Below, piece by piece: positions 28,275 through 38,472 of a stretch of 64,000 nt of DNA. Where the stretch lies: NCBI RefSeq assembly GCF_021601625.1, contig NZ_BQHR01000001.1, positions 62,001 to 126,000 on the forward strand, read 5' to 3'. Origin of the DNA: Pseudomonas paraglycinae. Lineage in GTDB: Bacteria; Pseudomonadota; Gammaproteobacteria; Pseudomonadales; Pseudomonadaceae. Numbering within the stretch: position 1 is the first letter of the stretch; every line of letters starts with the position of its first letter. The position numbers and the translations under genes are program-made. The notes beneath the pieces were generated by a model. The model searched no databases. It was not told the origin of the DNA and saw only the letters and a program-made list of their open reading frames with translations.

Positions 28275-30085
28275 GCGCTTCGATCCTCGGACGGTTGCAG
28301 GCTGACCCCGGGCGCGCCGGCGCGCAGCCGCAGGGTGATCAAGGCGCCACCTTGCTTGTGGTTGGCGAACGACAGTTCACCACCGAAGGCGCGCATCAGG
28401 GTTTCGCAAATGGCCAACCCCAGACCCAGGCCTTGAGTGCGGGTCTTGGTCGTGTAAAACGGTTCGCTGGCACGGCCCAGGGCTTCCATGCAGAAACCCG
28501 GGCCATTGTCGCGAATGTACAGGTTGACGCCGTCATCGGTGGATTCGGCACTCAGCCACAATTTGCGCGGCGGGCCTTTCTCGGTCAGGGCGTCGAGGGC
28601 GTTGGCCAGCAGATTACCCAGCACCTGGCGCAGACGGGTTTCCCCGGCCTCGACCCACAGGGTGGCGGCGGGCAGGTCACGGATCAGCTCGACATCCATG
28701 CTGCGGCGACGTTTGGCCAGCAAGGCGAGCGCGTCGTCCAGCGCCGGTTGCAGGGCGACACTTTCCGGGGCGTGGCGGTCGCGACGAGCGAAGGCGCGCA
28801 GGTGAGCGATGATCGAGGCCATGCGCCCGGTCAGCTCGCTGATCAGCTTGAGGTTGCCACGGGCATCTTCAGTGCGTTCGTGGTCGAGCAACACTTCGGC
28901 GTTCTCGGCGTAGCTGCGGATCGCTGCCAGTGGCTGGTTGAGTTCGTGGCTGATGCTTGCCGACATCGTTCCCAGCGCCGACAGTTTGCCGGCCTGCACC
29001 AGGTCGTCCTGGGCGCGCACCAGTTCCTGCTGGGCCTGTTCGCGTTCAAGCACTTCCTGTTTCAGTCGGCGGTTGAGGCCTTCGAGATCGCTGGTGCGCT
29101 CGGCAACCCGGCCCTCGAGCTCTCGCCGGGCCTTGGCTTCGAAAGCGATGCGTTCCAGGTAATGACGACGACGCTGCATCATCAGGCCCAGCAACAACAT
29201 GACTACCAGCAAGGTGGCGCCGCCGATCGCCACCACCGTGCGCACCGGTCGGTCGATCAACGTGCGCGGGGCAAGAATGCTGACGCTCCAGCCGGTTTCC
29301 GCGATGTCCTGGGTCTGCGGAAGCCATGCGGTCGGGCTCAGGTTCAGCGGGCGTGGCTCGCGGGTCGGGTAGGGCTGGATCGCGGTGATCGCCGCGCGCT
29401 CGGCATCACTCAGGGTGCGGGTCGCGCGAAAGCGCCATTCCGGACGCGAGGTGAGGATGACCACACCGTTGTGGTCGGTCACCAGCAGTTGTTCCGGGGT
29501 TTTGCCCCACAGGCTTTCGGTGTGGTCGAGGTCAACCTTGATCACCAGTACGCCGATGATTTTTTCGCCGTTGCGCACTGCTGCGGCGAAGAAATAGCCG
29601 CGTTTGGCGGAAGTGGTGCCCAACCCGAAGAAGCGCCCGAGGCGGCCGGCCATGGCCTCGCTGAAGTACGGCCGGAAAGAGAAATTGCGCCCGACGAAAC
29701 TGTCGTGCTTGTCCCAGTTCGACGCCGCGAGCGTCTGGCCGCTGGTGTCCATCAGGTACATGACTTCGGCGCCGGTCTGCGCAGCGATGTTCTTCAACAG
29801 GCGGTTGGCGTTGCCCTGGGTGACGCCGTCGTCCGGCGCCCCGAGCACCGCGCGCAGGGCCGGCAGGTCGCCGAGGATTTGCGGCAGTACTTCATAGCGA
29901 TGCAGGGTGCCCAGCAGGTTGGCGACGTAGAGGTCGAGGGTCTGGCGGTTCTGGCCGGCCAGTTCGCTGCGGTAATAGCGCTCGGCGAGATGCTCCAGCG
30001 GCCACAGCAGCGGAGCCAGACACAGGGCCAGCAGGGCGAGGCTGCGCCAGCGGGGGCGACGGGGAAGAGTCGGAGTCATGAGCAT
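28271..30085 (-). CDS. dctB: DctB-like C4-dicarboxylate sensor kinase
   Basis: The product is 604 residues. One membrane segment lies near residues 14-32, followed by a double-PDC type periplasmic sensor (LMDTSGQTLAASNWDKHDSF, RGYFFAAAV), and a second membrane segment near 283-302. A coiled-coil linker leads to the kinase with phospho-acceptor His380 in MSASISHELNQPLAAIRSYA, the N box NLLANALDALTEKG and GLGLGLAICETLMRAFGG. It pairs with the coupled regulator DctD. The ligand (succinate, malate or fumarate) is from family knowledge. Confidence 0.9.
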   Translation of the reverse strand: MLMTPTLPRRPRWRSLALLALCLAPLLWPLEHLAERYYRSELAGQNRQTLDLYVANLLGTLHRYEVLPQILGDLPALRAVLGAPDDGVTQGNANRLLKNIAAQTGAEVMYLMDTSGQTLAASNWDKHDSFVGRNFSFRPYFSEAMAGRLGRFFGLGTTSAKRGYFFAAAVRNGEKIIGVLVIKVDLDHTESLWGKTPEQLLVTDHNGVVILTSRPEWRFRATRTLSDAERAAITAIQPYPTREPRPLNLSPTAWLPQTQDIAETGWSVSILAPRTLIDRPVRTVVAIGGATLLVVMLLLGLMMQRRRHYLERIAFEAKARRELEGRVAERTSDLEGLNRRLKQEVLEREQAQQELVRAQDDLVQAGKLSALGTMSASISHELNQPLAAIRSYAENAEVLLDHERTEDARGNLKLISELTGRMASIIAHLRAFARRDRHAPESVALQPALDDALALLAKRRRSMDVELIRDLPAATLWVEAGETRLRQVLGNLLANALDALTEKGPPRKLWLSAESTDDGVNLYIRDNGPGFCMEALGRASEPFYTTKTRTQGLGLGLAICETLMRAFGGELSFANHKQGGALITLRLRAGAPGVSLQPSEDRSA

Positions 30086-30115
30086 CGGGCGCCTGTGGGT
30101 ACAGGCGCATTATGC

Positions 30116-30985
30116 CTAGGCTTGCCCGGCAAGACACTCGTGCAGCGCGGTTTGCCAGTCCGGCAGACTGACGCCCCACTCACGCTGCAGGCGACTGCAG
30201 TCCAGACGCGAATTCAAGGGACGTGCAGCAGGCGTCGGATAGTCGCTGGAAGGGATCGGTATCAGTTCTGCGCACGGTTTGCCCTGTTCACGCAGCGCTG
30301 CGCCAATAGCCTGGGCGAAGCCCAACCACGAGGTATGCCCGCCGGCCGTCAGGTGGTAGGTGCCCCAGGCCCCGGGTTGCCCTGACTGCCAGCGTTCGAT
30401 GAGTGCCAGGGTGCTCTGGGCAATGGTGCCCGCCCAGGTGGGGGCTCCAACCTGATCGGCGACGACCCGCAATTGTGGTTTTTCCTGGAGCAATCGCTGC
30501 ATGGTCAACAGGAAGTTCCGGCCATGGGTGGAGTAGACCCAACTGGTTCGCAGAATCAGGTGTTGCCCCTGAACGTCGGCGATGGCTTGCTCGCCTGCCA
30601 GCTTGCTTTTGCCATAGACACTCAGCGGGGCTGGTACATCGGATTCGTTGTAGGGCTCTGGCTGGCTGCCGTCAAAGACGTAATCGGTGGAGTAATGAAT
30701 CAGCGGGGCACCAAGCCGTGCCGCTTCCTCGGCCAAGACACCGGGCCCTGTCGCATTGATGGCGAAAGCCAGCTCGGGTTCGCTTTCAGCCTGGTCGACT
30801 GCAGTATGGGCCGCGGCGTTGATAATCAGATCGGGAGCGATCTGTCTGACCTGCTGGCGGATTTGCGCAGGCTGAGCCAGGTCAAGCCGGTCACGCCCGA
30901 GCACGATCAGATCGCATGTATCGGCCAGGCGCAACTGCAGCTCTTTCGAGACCTGACCCTGCTGTCCACAGATGAGGATTTTCAT
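30116..30985 (-). CDS. rfbD: dTDP-4-dehydrorhamnose reductase
   Basis: RfbD performs the last step of dTDP-L-rhamnose synthesis, reducing dTDP-4-dehydro-L-rhamnose with NADPH. The product is 289 residues. It shows the NAD-binding start [38 protein letters not shown], the YSTDYVFDGSQ segment and the catalytic YGKSKLAGEQA (Tyr-X3-Lys). It is the last gene of rfbBACD, overlapping rfbC by 4 bases. L-rhamnose made here would feed LPS, exopolysaccharide or rhamnolipids. Confidence 0.94.
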   Translation of the reverse strand: MKILICGQQGQVSKELQLRLADTCDLIVLGRDRLDLAQPAQIRQQVRQIAPDLIINAAAHTAVDQAESEPELAFAINATGPGVLAEEAARLGAPLIHYSTDYVFDGSQPEPYNESDVPAPLSVYGKSKLAGEQAIADVQGQHLILRTSWVYSTHGRNFLLTMQRLLQEKPQLRVVADQVGAPTWAGTIAQSTLALIERWQSGQPGAWGTYHLTAGGHTSWLGFAQAIGAALREQGKPCAELIPIPSSDYPTPAARPLNSRLDCSRLQREWGVSLPDWQTALHECLAGQA

Positions 30986-31527
30986 GGGAACAGGTCAGCC
31001 TCGTTCAGGCTTTTACCGTTCTGATCCTTGGCCGAGAGCTGCGGAGCAGATTCGAGTTGCCAGTCGATGTCCAGCGTCGGGTCGTCCCAGCGAATACATC
31101 GCTCGGCAGACGGCGTGTAATAGTCGGTGGTCTTGTAGAGAAATTCGGCAACCTCGCTCAGCACGACAAAACCGTGGGCGAAGCCTTCGGGTATCCAGAG
31201 TTGGCGACGATTGTCTGCCGACAGGCGCAGGGTGAGCGATTTGCCGAAGTGCGGCGAGCTGCGCCGGATATCCACGACAACGTCGAGCACTTCACCGACG
31301 GTCACTCGCACCAGTTTCCCCTGAGTGTTTTCCAACTGATAGTGCAGACCACGCAATACGCCTTTCTGCGAGCGCGAATGGTTGTCCTGTACGAACTGCG
31401 CATTCACGCCCGTCGCTTCGGCAAACGCCTTGGCATTGAAGCTCTCGTAGAAAAAGCCGCGTTCGTCACCAAACACTTTGGGTTCGATGACCATGACGCC
31501 GGGCAGATCGGTTTCGATCACGTTCAT
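30982..31527 (-). CDS. rfbC: dTDP-4-dehydrorhamnose 3,5-epimerase
   Basis: RfbC epimerises dTDP-4-keto-6-deoxyglucose at C3 and C5. The product is 181 residues, the family length. Motifs are [40 protein letters not shown] with the catalytic His, and [20 protein letters not shown]. The start is the ATG at 31527, which overlaps the rfbA stop; in-frame sequence upstream of it belongs to rfbA in another frame. Confidence 0.95.
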   Translation of the reverse strand: MNVIETDLPGVMVIEPKVFGDERGFFYESFNAKAFAEATGVNAQFVQDNHSRSQKGVLRGLHYQLENTQGKLVRVTVGEVLDVVVDIRRSSPHFGKSLTLRLSADNRRQLWIPEGFAHGFVVLSEVAEFLYKTTDYYTPSAERCIRWDDPTLDIDWQLESAPQLSAKDQNGKSLNEADLFP

Positions 31528-32399
31528 TGGTTTTCTCCGGCAATCGAATACAGGTACTGGCCATAGCCGGTCTTGCCGAAGTACTGCGCGCGCTCGAGCA
31601 GATGTTCGCGGCTGATCCACCTGTTCAGATAGGCAATCTCTTCCAGGCACGCGACTTTGAGGCCCTGGCGGTGTTCGATGGTCTGCACATACTGGGACGC
31701 TTCAAGCAGGCTGTCGTGAGTACCGGTGTCGAGCCAGGCGAACCCGCGTCCGAAACGCTCGACCTGCAGATCGCCACGCTGCAAATACGCGTTGTTGACG
31801 TCGGTGATTTCCAGTTCGCCACGCTGCGATGGTTTGACAGCCTTGGCGATCCTGATCACGTCGTTATCGTAGAAGTACAGACCCGTCACCGCGTAGCTGG
31901 ACTTGGGCTTTGCGGGTTTCTCTTCGATGGACAGGGCGCGCCCTTCGCGGTCGAAGTCGATCACGCCGAAGCGCTCTGGATCCTTGACCCAATAGCCGAA
32001 CACTGTTGCGCCTTGAGGTTTGCGGGCGGCTTTCTTCAACTGTTCGCTGAAGGATTGGCCGTGGAAAATGTTGTCGCCGAGAATCAGGCACACCGGATCA
32101 TTACCAATGAACTGCTCGCCGATCAGAAAGGCCTGGGCCAGTCCGTCGGGGGATGGCTGCTCGGCATAGCTGAACGAGACCCCGAACTGGCTTCCATCGC
32201 CCAGCAGGTTGCGGTATTGCGGAAGATCCCGCGGGGTGGAGATGATCAGGATGTCCTTGATCCCGGCCAGCATCAGCACCGAGATCGGGTAGTAGATCAT
32301 CGGTTTGTCGTAGACCGGCAACAGCTGTTTGGATACGCCGAGCGTGATTGGATGCAAACGTGTGCCGGAACCTCCGGCGAGAACTATGCCCTTCATCAT
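31524..32399 (-). CDS. rfbA: Glucose-1-phosphate thymidylyltransferase
   Basis: RfbA makes dTDP-glucose from dTTP and glucose 1-phosphate. The product is about 291 residues. The nucleotide-binding start [20 protein letters not shown] is followed by [20 protein letters not shown] and [10 protein letters not shown], all conserved. The start is in the sequence ATGATGAAG overlapping the rfbB stop; either ATG (32399 or 32396) is possible. It overlaps rfbC by 4 bases. Confidence 0.95.
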   Translation of the reverse strand: MMKGIVLAGGSGTRLHPITLGVSKQLLPVYDKPMIYYPISVLMLAGIKDILIISTPRDLPQYRNLLGDGSQFGVSFSYAEQPSPDGLAQAFLIGEQFIGNDPVCLILGDNIFHGQSFSEQLKKAARKPQGATVFGYWVKDPERFGVIDFDREGRALSIEEKPAKPKSSYAVTGLYFYDNDVIRIAKAVKPSQRGELEITDVNNAYLQRGDLQVERFGRGFAWLDTGTHDSLLEASQYVQTIEHRQGLKVACLEEIAYLNRWISREHLLERAQYFGKTGYGQYLYSIAGENQ

Positions 32400-33481
32400 G
32401 CGAGCAGATCCTTGATGTCGGTGGAACCCAGGCGTTCGCCCTGATAGCTGCCGTCCTGAACGCGTCGGCACCATTGACGGTTGTCCAGATACCACTGAAC
32501 GGTTTTGCGCAGGCCGGTCTCGAACGTTTCTTCAGGGACCCAACCCAGTTCGCGTTCGATCTTGCCGGCGTCAATGGCGTAACGCAGGTCGTGACCGGGA
32601 CGGTCCTTGACGAAAGTGATCAGGTCAGCGAATCGAGCGAAGCCCTGAGGCTTGTTGTTCGGTGCCAACTCTTCGAGCAATGAGCAGATGGCGTGCACCA
32701 CCTCAATGTTCTTTTGTTCGTTGTGTCCGCCAATATTGTAGGTTTCACCCACCGCGCCTTCGGTGACCACTTTCAACAGCGCCCGGGCATGATCGTCGAC
32801 GAACAGCCAGTCACGGACTTGCTGACCGTTGCCATACACCGGCAGTGGCTTGCCGGCCAGTGCGTTGAGAATCACCAGCGGGATCAGCTTTTCCGGAAAG
32901 TGGTAGGGCCCGTAATTGTTCGAGCAATTGGTCAGCAGGACGGGCAGTCCATAAGTGCGGTGCCACGCCCGGACAAGATGATCGGACGCCGCCTTGCTTG
33001 CGGAATAGGGCGAGCTGGGGGCGTAGGGAGTTGTTTCGGTGAACAGATCGTCGATGCCATGCAGGTCGCCGTAGACCTCGTCGGTCGATATATGGTGAAA
33101 GCGGAAGGCACTTTTTTCCGGCTCGGCCAGGCCCTGCCAGTAGGCACGGGCCGCTTCCAGCAGGCTGTAAGTACCGACGATATTGGTCTGAATGAAGTCC
33201 GACGGCCCATCGATGGATCGGTCGACATGGGATTCGGCAGCCAGATGCATGATCGCATGAGGCTGGAAGCGCTTGAGCAGGGTGCTCACTGTGGACTGAT
33301 CGACGATATCGGCTTGCACAAATTCGTAACGGCTGTTGTCGGCAATGCTCGTAAGCGATTCGAGATTGCCGGCGTAAGTCAGTTTGTCGAGGTTCAACAC
33401 CTCGTGAGCCGTGTTGCAAATCAGGTGGCGAACCAGTGCGGAGCCAATGAAGCCGGCACCACCGGTGACGAGAATACGCAT
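32396..33481 (-). CDS. rfbB: dTDP-glucose 4,6-dehydratase
   Basis: RfbB converts dTDP-glucose to dTDP-4-keto-6-deoxyglucose. The product is 361 residues. It has the Rossmann [14 protein letters not shown] at residues 7-20, [20 protein letters not shown], the catalytic [11 protein letters not shown] and [15 protein letters not shown], and [18 protein letters not shown]. It is first in the overlapping operon rfbB-rfbA-rfbC-rfbD, whose promoter should lie in 33482-33753. Confidence 0.96.
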   Translation of the reverse strand: MRILVTGGAGFIGSALVRHLICNTAHEVLNLDKLTYAGNLESLTSIADNSRYEFVQADIVDQSTVSTLLKRFQPHAIMHLAAESHVDRSIDGPSDFIQTNIVGTYSLLEAARAYWQGLAEPEKSAFRFHHISTDEVYGDLHGIDDLFTETTPYAPSSPYSASKAASDHLVRAWHRTYGLPVLLTNCSNNYGPYHFPEKLIPLVILNALAGKPLPVYGNGQQVRDWLFVDDHARALLKVVTEGAVGETYNIGGHNEQKNIEVVHAICSLLEELAPNNKPQGFARFADLITFVKDRPGHDLRYAIDAGKIERELGWVPEETFETGLRKTVQWYLDNRQWCRRVQDGSYQGERLGSTDIKDLLA

Positions 33482-33753
33482 GCAGGTTGGCCTTTTTCCG
33501 TAAGACTATAAAGCGAGTGGAGCATAGCTTGTCGGCAGGGGAGGGGCGGCACAAGAGGGTTGCCCGCGGTATTTTGTCCGCGCAGCTCTGTGCCGGCGGG
33601 TATTCGACGTACGGAAGCCGGGCGCACTCCATCCAATGGAGCAGCGGCGGCCGAGTGAAACAGGGCAGTGATCGGCGCGGGGTTTACGGGGGGTTGATTA
33701 TCCATCGGTGCAGTGGCGATATAGGCGCCTAATAAAATTTCAGGGGTCGTTCC

Positions 33754-36666
33754 ATGTCGTTCGCCACGTTGATTCATCGCGCCAGTCTTCCGGGCCCACA
33801 GGTCACTGCAGAGCAGGCCTTGCAGGTTCTGACGCAGCATTACGGGCTGAGCGGCAAGTTGCAGGCGCTGGGCAGCCAGCAGGACCTCAATTATCGCGTG
33901 GACAGCGAACGCGGGCGATTCGTGCTGAAGATCTGCCGGGGCGACTATTCGCTGGTGGAACTGCAGGCCCAGCACGCGGGGCTGAGGTACCTGGCCGATC
34001 ATGGCGCTGTGCAGGTTCCTCGGGTGATCCCGGCCAACGACGGCCAGGACCTGTTGTCGCTGGAGATCGGCGGCGAAGCGGTGCATGTACGTCTGCTCGA
34101 TTACATCGAGGGCCAGCCGCTGACAGCTCTCGATCACCTTGGCCACGACGTCGTCGCCGGTTTCGGCCGGCTCTGCGGCGAAATGGATCTGGCCCTGGCC
34201 GGGTTCGACCATCCGGGGCTCGAGCGTACATTGCAGTGGGATGCACGCCACGCCAGCGCCCTGATCGAGCATTTGCTGCCGGTGATCGAGGACCAGCGCC
34301 AACGCGCGCTGATCGCCGAGGCTGCCGCACAGGCTAGGCTTCGTTTGCAGCCGCTGCTGGAAAAGCTGCCGGTGCAGGCGATCCACATGGACATCACCGA
34401 CGACAACGTGGTCTGGCAGCGTGACGCCCGACGGCACTGGCAGTTGCAGGGCGTCATCGATTTTGGCGATCTGGTGCGCACCTGGCGTATCACCGATCTG
34501 TCGGTCACTTGCGCCGCGTTGCTGCATCATGCCGCAGGCGACCCGTTTGTGATCCTGCCGGCCGTGCAGGCCTATCACGCGGTCAATCCGCTGCAACACG
34601 AAGAACTGCTGGCGCTGTGGCCGCTGATCGTGGCGCGGGCGGCGGTGCTGGTGCTCAGTGGCGAGCAACAGGTCAGCATCGATCCGGGCAATACCTACAG
34701 CCGCGATAATCTGAACCACGAGTGGGAGATCTTCCGGGTCGCCACCTCTGTGCCTCTGGCCTTGATGGAGGCGGCGATTCTCACGGCGGTCGGCCAGACA
34801 TTGCCGACCATCGACAGTGAAGGCTTTGCGCCGTTGTTGCCCGGTCTGGTCGGGCGCGAATTCGCGTTGATCGATCTGGGTGTGTTGAGCGCGCACTTCG
34901 AGGCGGGCAATTGGGAGCAGCCTGGCATCGATCAGCGCCTGTTGAGTGAAGCAGCGGCCATCCACGGTCTGGCGGCCAGTCGATACGGGCAATACCGGTT
35001 GTCGCGCACCCGGCCCGACAGCGCCGATGAGCCAGAGACATTCCCGCTGCACGTTGAATTGCATGTGCCCCAGGGTTCGACGGTGGAAGCGCCGTTTGCT
35101 GGCGTACTTCACCTGTCGGCCGACGGCGCGCTGCGACTCGATGGTTCGCAACTGAGCCTGCGCTTGTTGGGCGTGAAACCTTCATTGCACATTGGCGCAG
35201 CGCTGGTCAAAGGCCAGGTACTGGGTTCGGTGGACGGTCCGTTGACCGTGCAATTGACTCGCGGCGCACAGCTTGAAGCGCCGCTGTTCTGCACGCCAAC
35301 CCGCGCGGCGGCATGGCAGGCCTTGTCCCCATCACCGGCCGCACTGCTGGGCCTGGCCTGCGACGCCGAACCCGAGCTGGACGCAGCTACCCTGCTGGCG
35401 CGCCGCGACGCCAGTTTTGCCCGCACCCAAAAGCACTATTACGTCGACCCGCCGCGCATCGAGCGCGGCTGGCGCAATCACCTGATCGACATGCAGGGCC
35501 GTTCCTACCTCGACATGCTCAACAACGTCGCGGTGCTCGGCCACGGTCACCCGCGCATGGCGGCGGTCGCGAGCCGGCAGTGGTCGCTGCTCAATACCAA
35601 CTCGCGATTCAACTATGCGGCGGTCGCCGAGTTTTCCGAGCGTTTGCTGAAGCTGGCGCCGGAGGGCATGGATCGGGTGTTCCTGGTCAACAGCGGCAGC
35701 GAGGCCAACGATCTGGCGATCCGCCTGGCGTGGGCCGCCAGCGGTGGGCGCGACATGATCAGCGTGCTGGAGGCCTATCACGGCTGGACGGTCGGCGCGG
35801 ACGCGGTCTCGACCTCGATTGCCGATAACCCGAAAGCCCTGAGCAGTCGCCCGGACTGGGTGCACGCGGTGACGGCTCCCAACACCTATCGCGGCGAATT
35901 TCGCGGCCCGGATTCGGCGCCGGATTACGTGCGCAGCGTCGAGCAACATCTGGCGAAGCTTGATGAGCATAAACGCCAACTGGCGGGGTTTATCTGCGAG
36001 CCGGTCTACGGCAACGCGGGCGGGATCTCACTGCCGCCGGGTTACCTGAAAAAAGTCTATGAAATGGTGCGTGCCCGTGGCGGCGTGTGCATCGCCGATG
36101 AGGTGCAGGTCGGTTACGGGCGCATGGGCCACTTCTTCTGGGGCTTTGAAGAGCAAGGCGTGGTGCCGGATATCATCACCATGGCCAAAGGCATGGGCAA
36201 CGGCCAGCCGCTGGGCGCGGTGATCACCCGCCGGGAAATCGCCGAGGCGCTGGAGGCCGAGGGCTATTTCTTCTCGTCCGCCGGCGGCAGCCCGGTGAGC
36301 TGCCAGGTCGGCATGGCGGTGCTCGACGTCATGGAAGAAGAACAACTCTGGGAAAACGCCCAGGTGGTCGGCGCTCATTTCAAGGCCCGGCTGGAGGCGT
36401 TGATTGATCAATATCCGTTGGTCGGTGCGGTGCACGGTTCCGGGTTCTATCTGGGGGTCGAGCTGATCCGCAATCGGGAAACCCTGGAACCGGCCACCGA
36501 GGAAACCACGCTGTTGTGTGATCGCCTGCGCGAGCTGGGGATTTTCATGCAGCCAACCGGCGATTATCTGAACGTCCTGAAGATCAAGCCGCCGATGGTC
36601 ACCTCGCGTCAGAGCGTGGATTTCTTTGTCGACATGCTGGCGAAGGTGCTGGAAGAAGGGCTCTGA
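33754..36666 (+). CDS. Three-domain fusion: APH-type kinase, M23/lipoyl-like middle domain, class-III PLP aminotransferase/phospho-lyase
   Basis: The product is 970 residues. Residues 30-300 form an aminoglycoside-phosphotransferase-type kinase (RFVLKICRGDYSLVEL; the Brenner motif IHMDITDDNVVW near 208-219; GVIDFGDLV near 234). About residues 425-520 resemble a beta-rich M23 or biotinyl-lipoyl fold (GSTVEAPFAGVLHL). From about 560 there is a complete class-III PLP enzyme with FLVNSGSEANDLAIRLA, EAYHGWT, DEVQVGYGRMG and the Schiff-base Lys812 in MAKGMGNGQPLGAV. This combination is known for kinase plus phospho-lyase systems acting on amino alcohols such as ethanolamine or hydroxylysine, related to human AGPHD1 and AGXT2L. 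The substrate here is not shown. A terminator follows; agmatine deiminase is next. Confidence 0.85.
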   Translation: MSFATLIHRASLPGPQVTAEQALQVLTQHYGLSGKLQALGSQQDLNYRVDSERGRFVLKICRGDYSLVELQAQHAGLRYLADHGAVQVPRVIPANDGQDLLSLEIGGEAVHVRLLDYIEGQPLTALDHLGHDVVAGFGRLCGEMDLALAGFDHPGLERTLQWDARHASALIEHLLPVIEDQRQRALIAEAAAQARLRLQPLLEKLPVQAIHMDITDDNVVWQRDARRHWQLQGVIDFGDLVRTWRITDLSVTCAALLHHAAGDPFVILPAVQAYHAVNPLQHEELLALWPLIVARAAVLVLSGEQQVSIDPGNTYSRDNLNHEWEIFRVATSVPLALMEAAILTAVGQTLPTIDSEGFAPLLPGLVGREFALIDLGVLSAHFEAGNWEQPGIDQRLLSEAAAIHGLAASRYGQYRLSRTRPDSADEPETFPLHVELHVPQGSTVEAPFAGVLHLSADGALRLDGSQLSLRLLGVKPSLHIGAALVKGQVLGSVDGPLTVQLTRGAQLEAPLFCTPTRAAAWQALSPSPAALLGLACDAEPELDAATLLARRDASFARTQKHYYVDPPRIERGWRNHLIDMQGRSYLDMLNNVAVLGHGHPRMAAVASRQWSLLNTNSRFNYAAVAEFSERLLKLAPEGMDRVFLVNSGSEANDLAIRLAWAASGGRDMISVLEAYHGWTVGADAVSTSIADNPKALSSRPDWVHAVTAPNTYRGEFRGPDSAPDYVRSVEQHLAKLDEHKRQLAGFICEPVYGNAGGISLPPGYLKKVYEMVRARGGVCIADEVQVGYGRMGHFFWGFEEQGVVPDIITMAKGMGNGQPLGAVITRREIAEALEAEGYFFSSAGGSPVSCQVGMAVLDVMEEEQLWENAQVVGAHFKARLEALIDQYPLVGAVHGSGFYLGVELIRNRETLEPATEETTLLCDRLRELGIFMQPTGDYLNVLKIKPPMVTSRQSVDFFVDMLAKVLEEGL

Positions 36667-36683
36667 GGCGATCCGGAACCGGC

Positions 36684-36709
36684 AAATACCGATTTGTATC
36701 GGTATTTTT
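36684..36709 (+). terminator. Terminator of the kinase-aminotransferase gene
   Basis: AAATACCGAT, loop TTGT, ATCGGTATTTTT; 18 bases after the stop codon. The stem is A/T-rich at the ends with a T-run. Confidence 0.8.
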
Positions 36710-36843
36710 CGGGTTAGAATGTGATTGTTTTTTCTTTATGGCTTCTAAAGCCGATATTTATCGTTTATAAAGTCGCCATAGTCCGTCGTCCAACCCTGTA
36801 CGGCGTGTTGAAAACCTCGACGGTTCCCTGGAGTCTGATCGAC

Positions 36844-37950
36844 ATGACCACATTGAAAAGCACACCACGCGCCGATGGCTTCTACATGCCGGCCGAATGG
36901 GCACCGCAAACCCAGACCTGGATGATCTGGCCCGAGCGTCCGGACAACTGGCGTCTCGGCGGCAAACCGGCGCAGGCCGCCCACGCGGCAGTGGCCAAAG
37001 CCATCGCGCGTTTCGAACCGGTCACCGTGGCGGTCTCTGCCGGCCAGTACGAAAACGCTCGTGCTCGCCTCGACGTGCCGAATATCCGCGTGGTCGAGAT
37101 GTCCAGCGATGACGCCTGGGTTCGCGATAGCGGCCCGACTTTCGTGATCAACAACAGCGGCGAAGTGCGCGGTGTGAACTGGGACTTCAATGCCTGGGGC
37201 GGCTTCGACGGCGGCCTGTATTCGCCGTGGAACCGCGACTCTCAGGTCGGCGGCAAGATCCTCGAAATCGAGCGAAGCCCGCGTTATCGCACCGAAGGCT
37301 TCGTGCTCGAAGGCGGCTCGATTCACGTCGACGGCGAAGGCACCCTGATCACCACCGAAGAGTGCCTGCTCAACCGCAATCGCAACCCGCACCTGGGTCG
37401 CGAAGAGATCGAAGCGGTGCTCAGCGAAAACCTGTCGGTGGACAAGATCATCTGGCTGCCGGATGGCCTGTTCAACGACGAAACCGACGGCCATGTGGAT
37501 AACTTCTGCTGCTACGTGCGTCCGGGCGAAGTGCTGCTGGCGTGGACCGACGATCCGCAGGATCCGAACTACCCGCGCTGCCAGGCCGCGATGAAAGTGC
37601 TGGAAAGCAGCACCGACGCCAAGGGCCGCCCGTTCACGGTGCACAAGATGCCGATTCCGGGGCCGCTGTTTGCCACCGAAGAAGAATGCGCGGGCGTGGA
37701 TCCGGTAGACGGCACTCAGGAACGTAACCCGAGCGTACGCCTGGCCGGTTCCTACGTGAACTTCCTGATCGTCAACGGCGGCATCATCGCGCCGAGCTTC
37801 GACGATCCGATGGACGCGCCGGCGCGGGAGATCCTGCAGAACCTGTTCCCGCAACATGAAGTGGTGATGGTGCCGGGCCGCGAACTGTTACTGGGCGGCG
37901 GCAACATTCACTGCCTTACCCAACAGCAACCCGCGCCGCACAAAGAGTGA
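36844..37950 (+). CDS. aguA: Agmatine deiminase
   Basis: AguA converts agmatine to N-carbamoylputrescine and ammonia in the arginine decarboxylase route to putrescine. The product is 368 residues, the expected length. Conserved motifs include [65 protein letters not shown] and the catalytic Cys357 in [15 protein letters not shown]. The start is the ATG at 36844; a longer frame to 36721 runs through an A/T-rich leader. The partner aguB is not in the window. Confidence 0.96.
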   Translation: MTTLKSTPRADGFYMPAEWAPQTQTWMIWPERPDNWRLGGKPAQAAHAAVAKAIARFEPVTVAVSAGQYENARARLDVPNIRVVEMSSDDAWVRDSGPTFVINNSGEVRGVNWDFNAWGGFDGGLYSPWNRDSQVGGKILEIERSPRYRTEGFVLEGGSIHVDGEGTLITTEECLLNRNRNPHLGREEIEAVLSENLSVDKIIWLPDGLFNDETDGHVDNFCCYVRPGEVLLAWTDDPQDPNYPRCQAAMKVLESSTDAKGRPFTVHKMPIPGPLFATEEECAGVDPVDGTQERNPSVRLAGSYVNFLIVNGGIIAPSFDDPMDAPAREILQNLFPQHEVVMVPGRELLLGGGNIHCLTQQQPAPHKE

Positions 37951-38018
37951 GTGCGGATGTAACAGCTTGAGTTGATTGAAAAATCGACCGGTCAGTCATT
38001 CGTTGCCCACGCTTGAAG

Positions 38019-38056
38019 AGAAACCCGCAGCCCGTCAGGACTGCGGGTTTCTTTAT
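38019..38056 (+). terminator. Terminator downstream of aguA
   Basis: AAACCCGCAG, loop, CTGCGGGTTTCTTT at 38021-38054, about 70 bases past the aguA stop, with T-rich sequence after the stem. Confidence 0.8.
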
Positions 38057-38195
38057 ATCCGCCTGTCGGCAGTTTCCAGACATTGGCATAGCTCTTGTAT
38101 CGCTCATGACGCACTAGGGAGGGGGGAGAACTTCAACAGTTCTGTCATAAACCTTGGATAACGTAGCCGCTCATGAACGGGGAGAGAGCGCTGAA

Positions 38196-38408
38196 ATGAA
38201 CGCCGAAGTGAACGTAATCAGCGAGCGGACGTTGCATCCCATGACGGTAAATAGTGAGTCGCTCCAGATTGTCGCGCACTGGTTGAAGTCCAATGGAACG
38301 CGTCAGATCAGGGAACCTGATCCGCGCCGGATGATGATCGAGCGTTACCCCGCTGGCCTGTTCAGCGAGGCCGAACTGGAAGCACTGTGGGATGTGATGG
38401 AAGGATAA
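38196..38408 (+). CDS. Small hypothetical protein (70 aa)
   Basis: The product starts MNAEVNVISERTLHPMTVNS and ends SEAELEALWDVMEG. It is charged, soluble and predicted helical, with no family I recognise. The ATG at 38196 has GGGGAGAG about 10 bases upstream. It has its own terminator immediately downstream, which supports a real gene. It sits next to, but convergent with, the TonB-dependent receptor, so no functional link is implied. Confidence 0.55.
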   Translation: MNAEVNVISERTLHPMTVNSESLQIVAHWLKSNGTRQIREPDPRRMMIERYPAGLFSEAELEALWDVMEG

Positions 38409-38427
38409 GAAGAACAAACAAGGATTG

Positions 38428-38463
38428 TAAAAAGCGCTGCCGGGATGGCAGCGCTTTTTTTAT
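38428..38463. terminator. Bidirectional terminator
   Basis: AAAAAGCGCTGCC, loop GGGAT, GGCAGCGCTTTTTTTA. Flanked by A and T runs, it serves the small gene on the plus strand and the TonB receptor gene on the minus strand. Confidence 0.92.
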
Positions 38464-38472
38464 GGGCGCGAA

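Noticed and set aside
28295-30385. 696-codon open frame on the plus strand
   Set aside because: It is antisense to dctB and rfbD. No recognisable domain or proper start context.
33421-35151. 576-codon minus-strand frame
   Set aside because: It is the shadow of the kinase domain of the fusion gene and crosses the rfbB promoter region.
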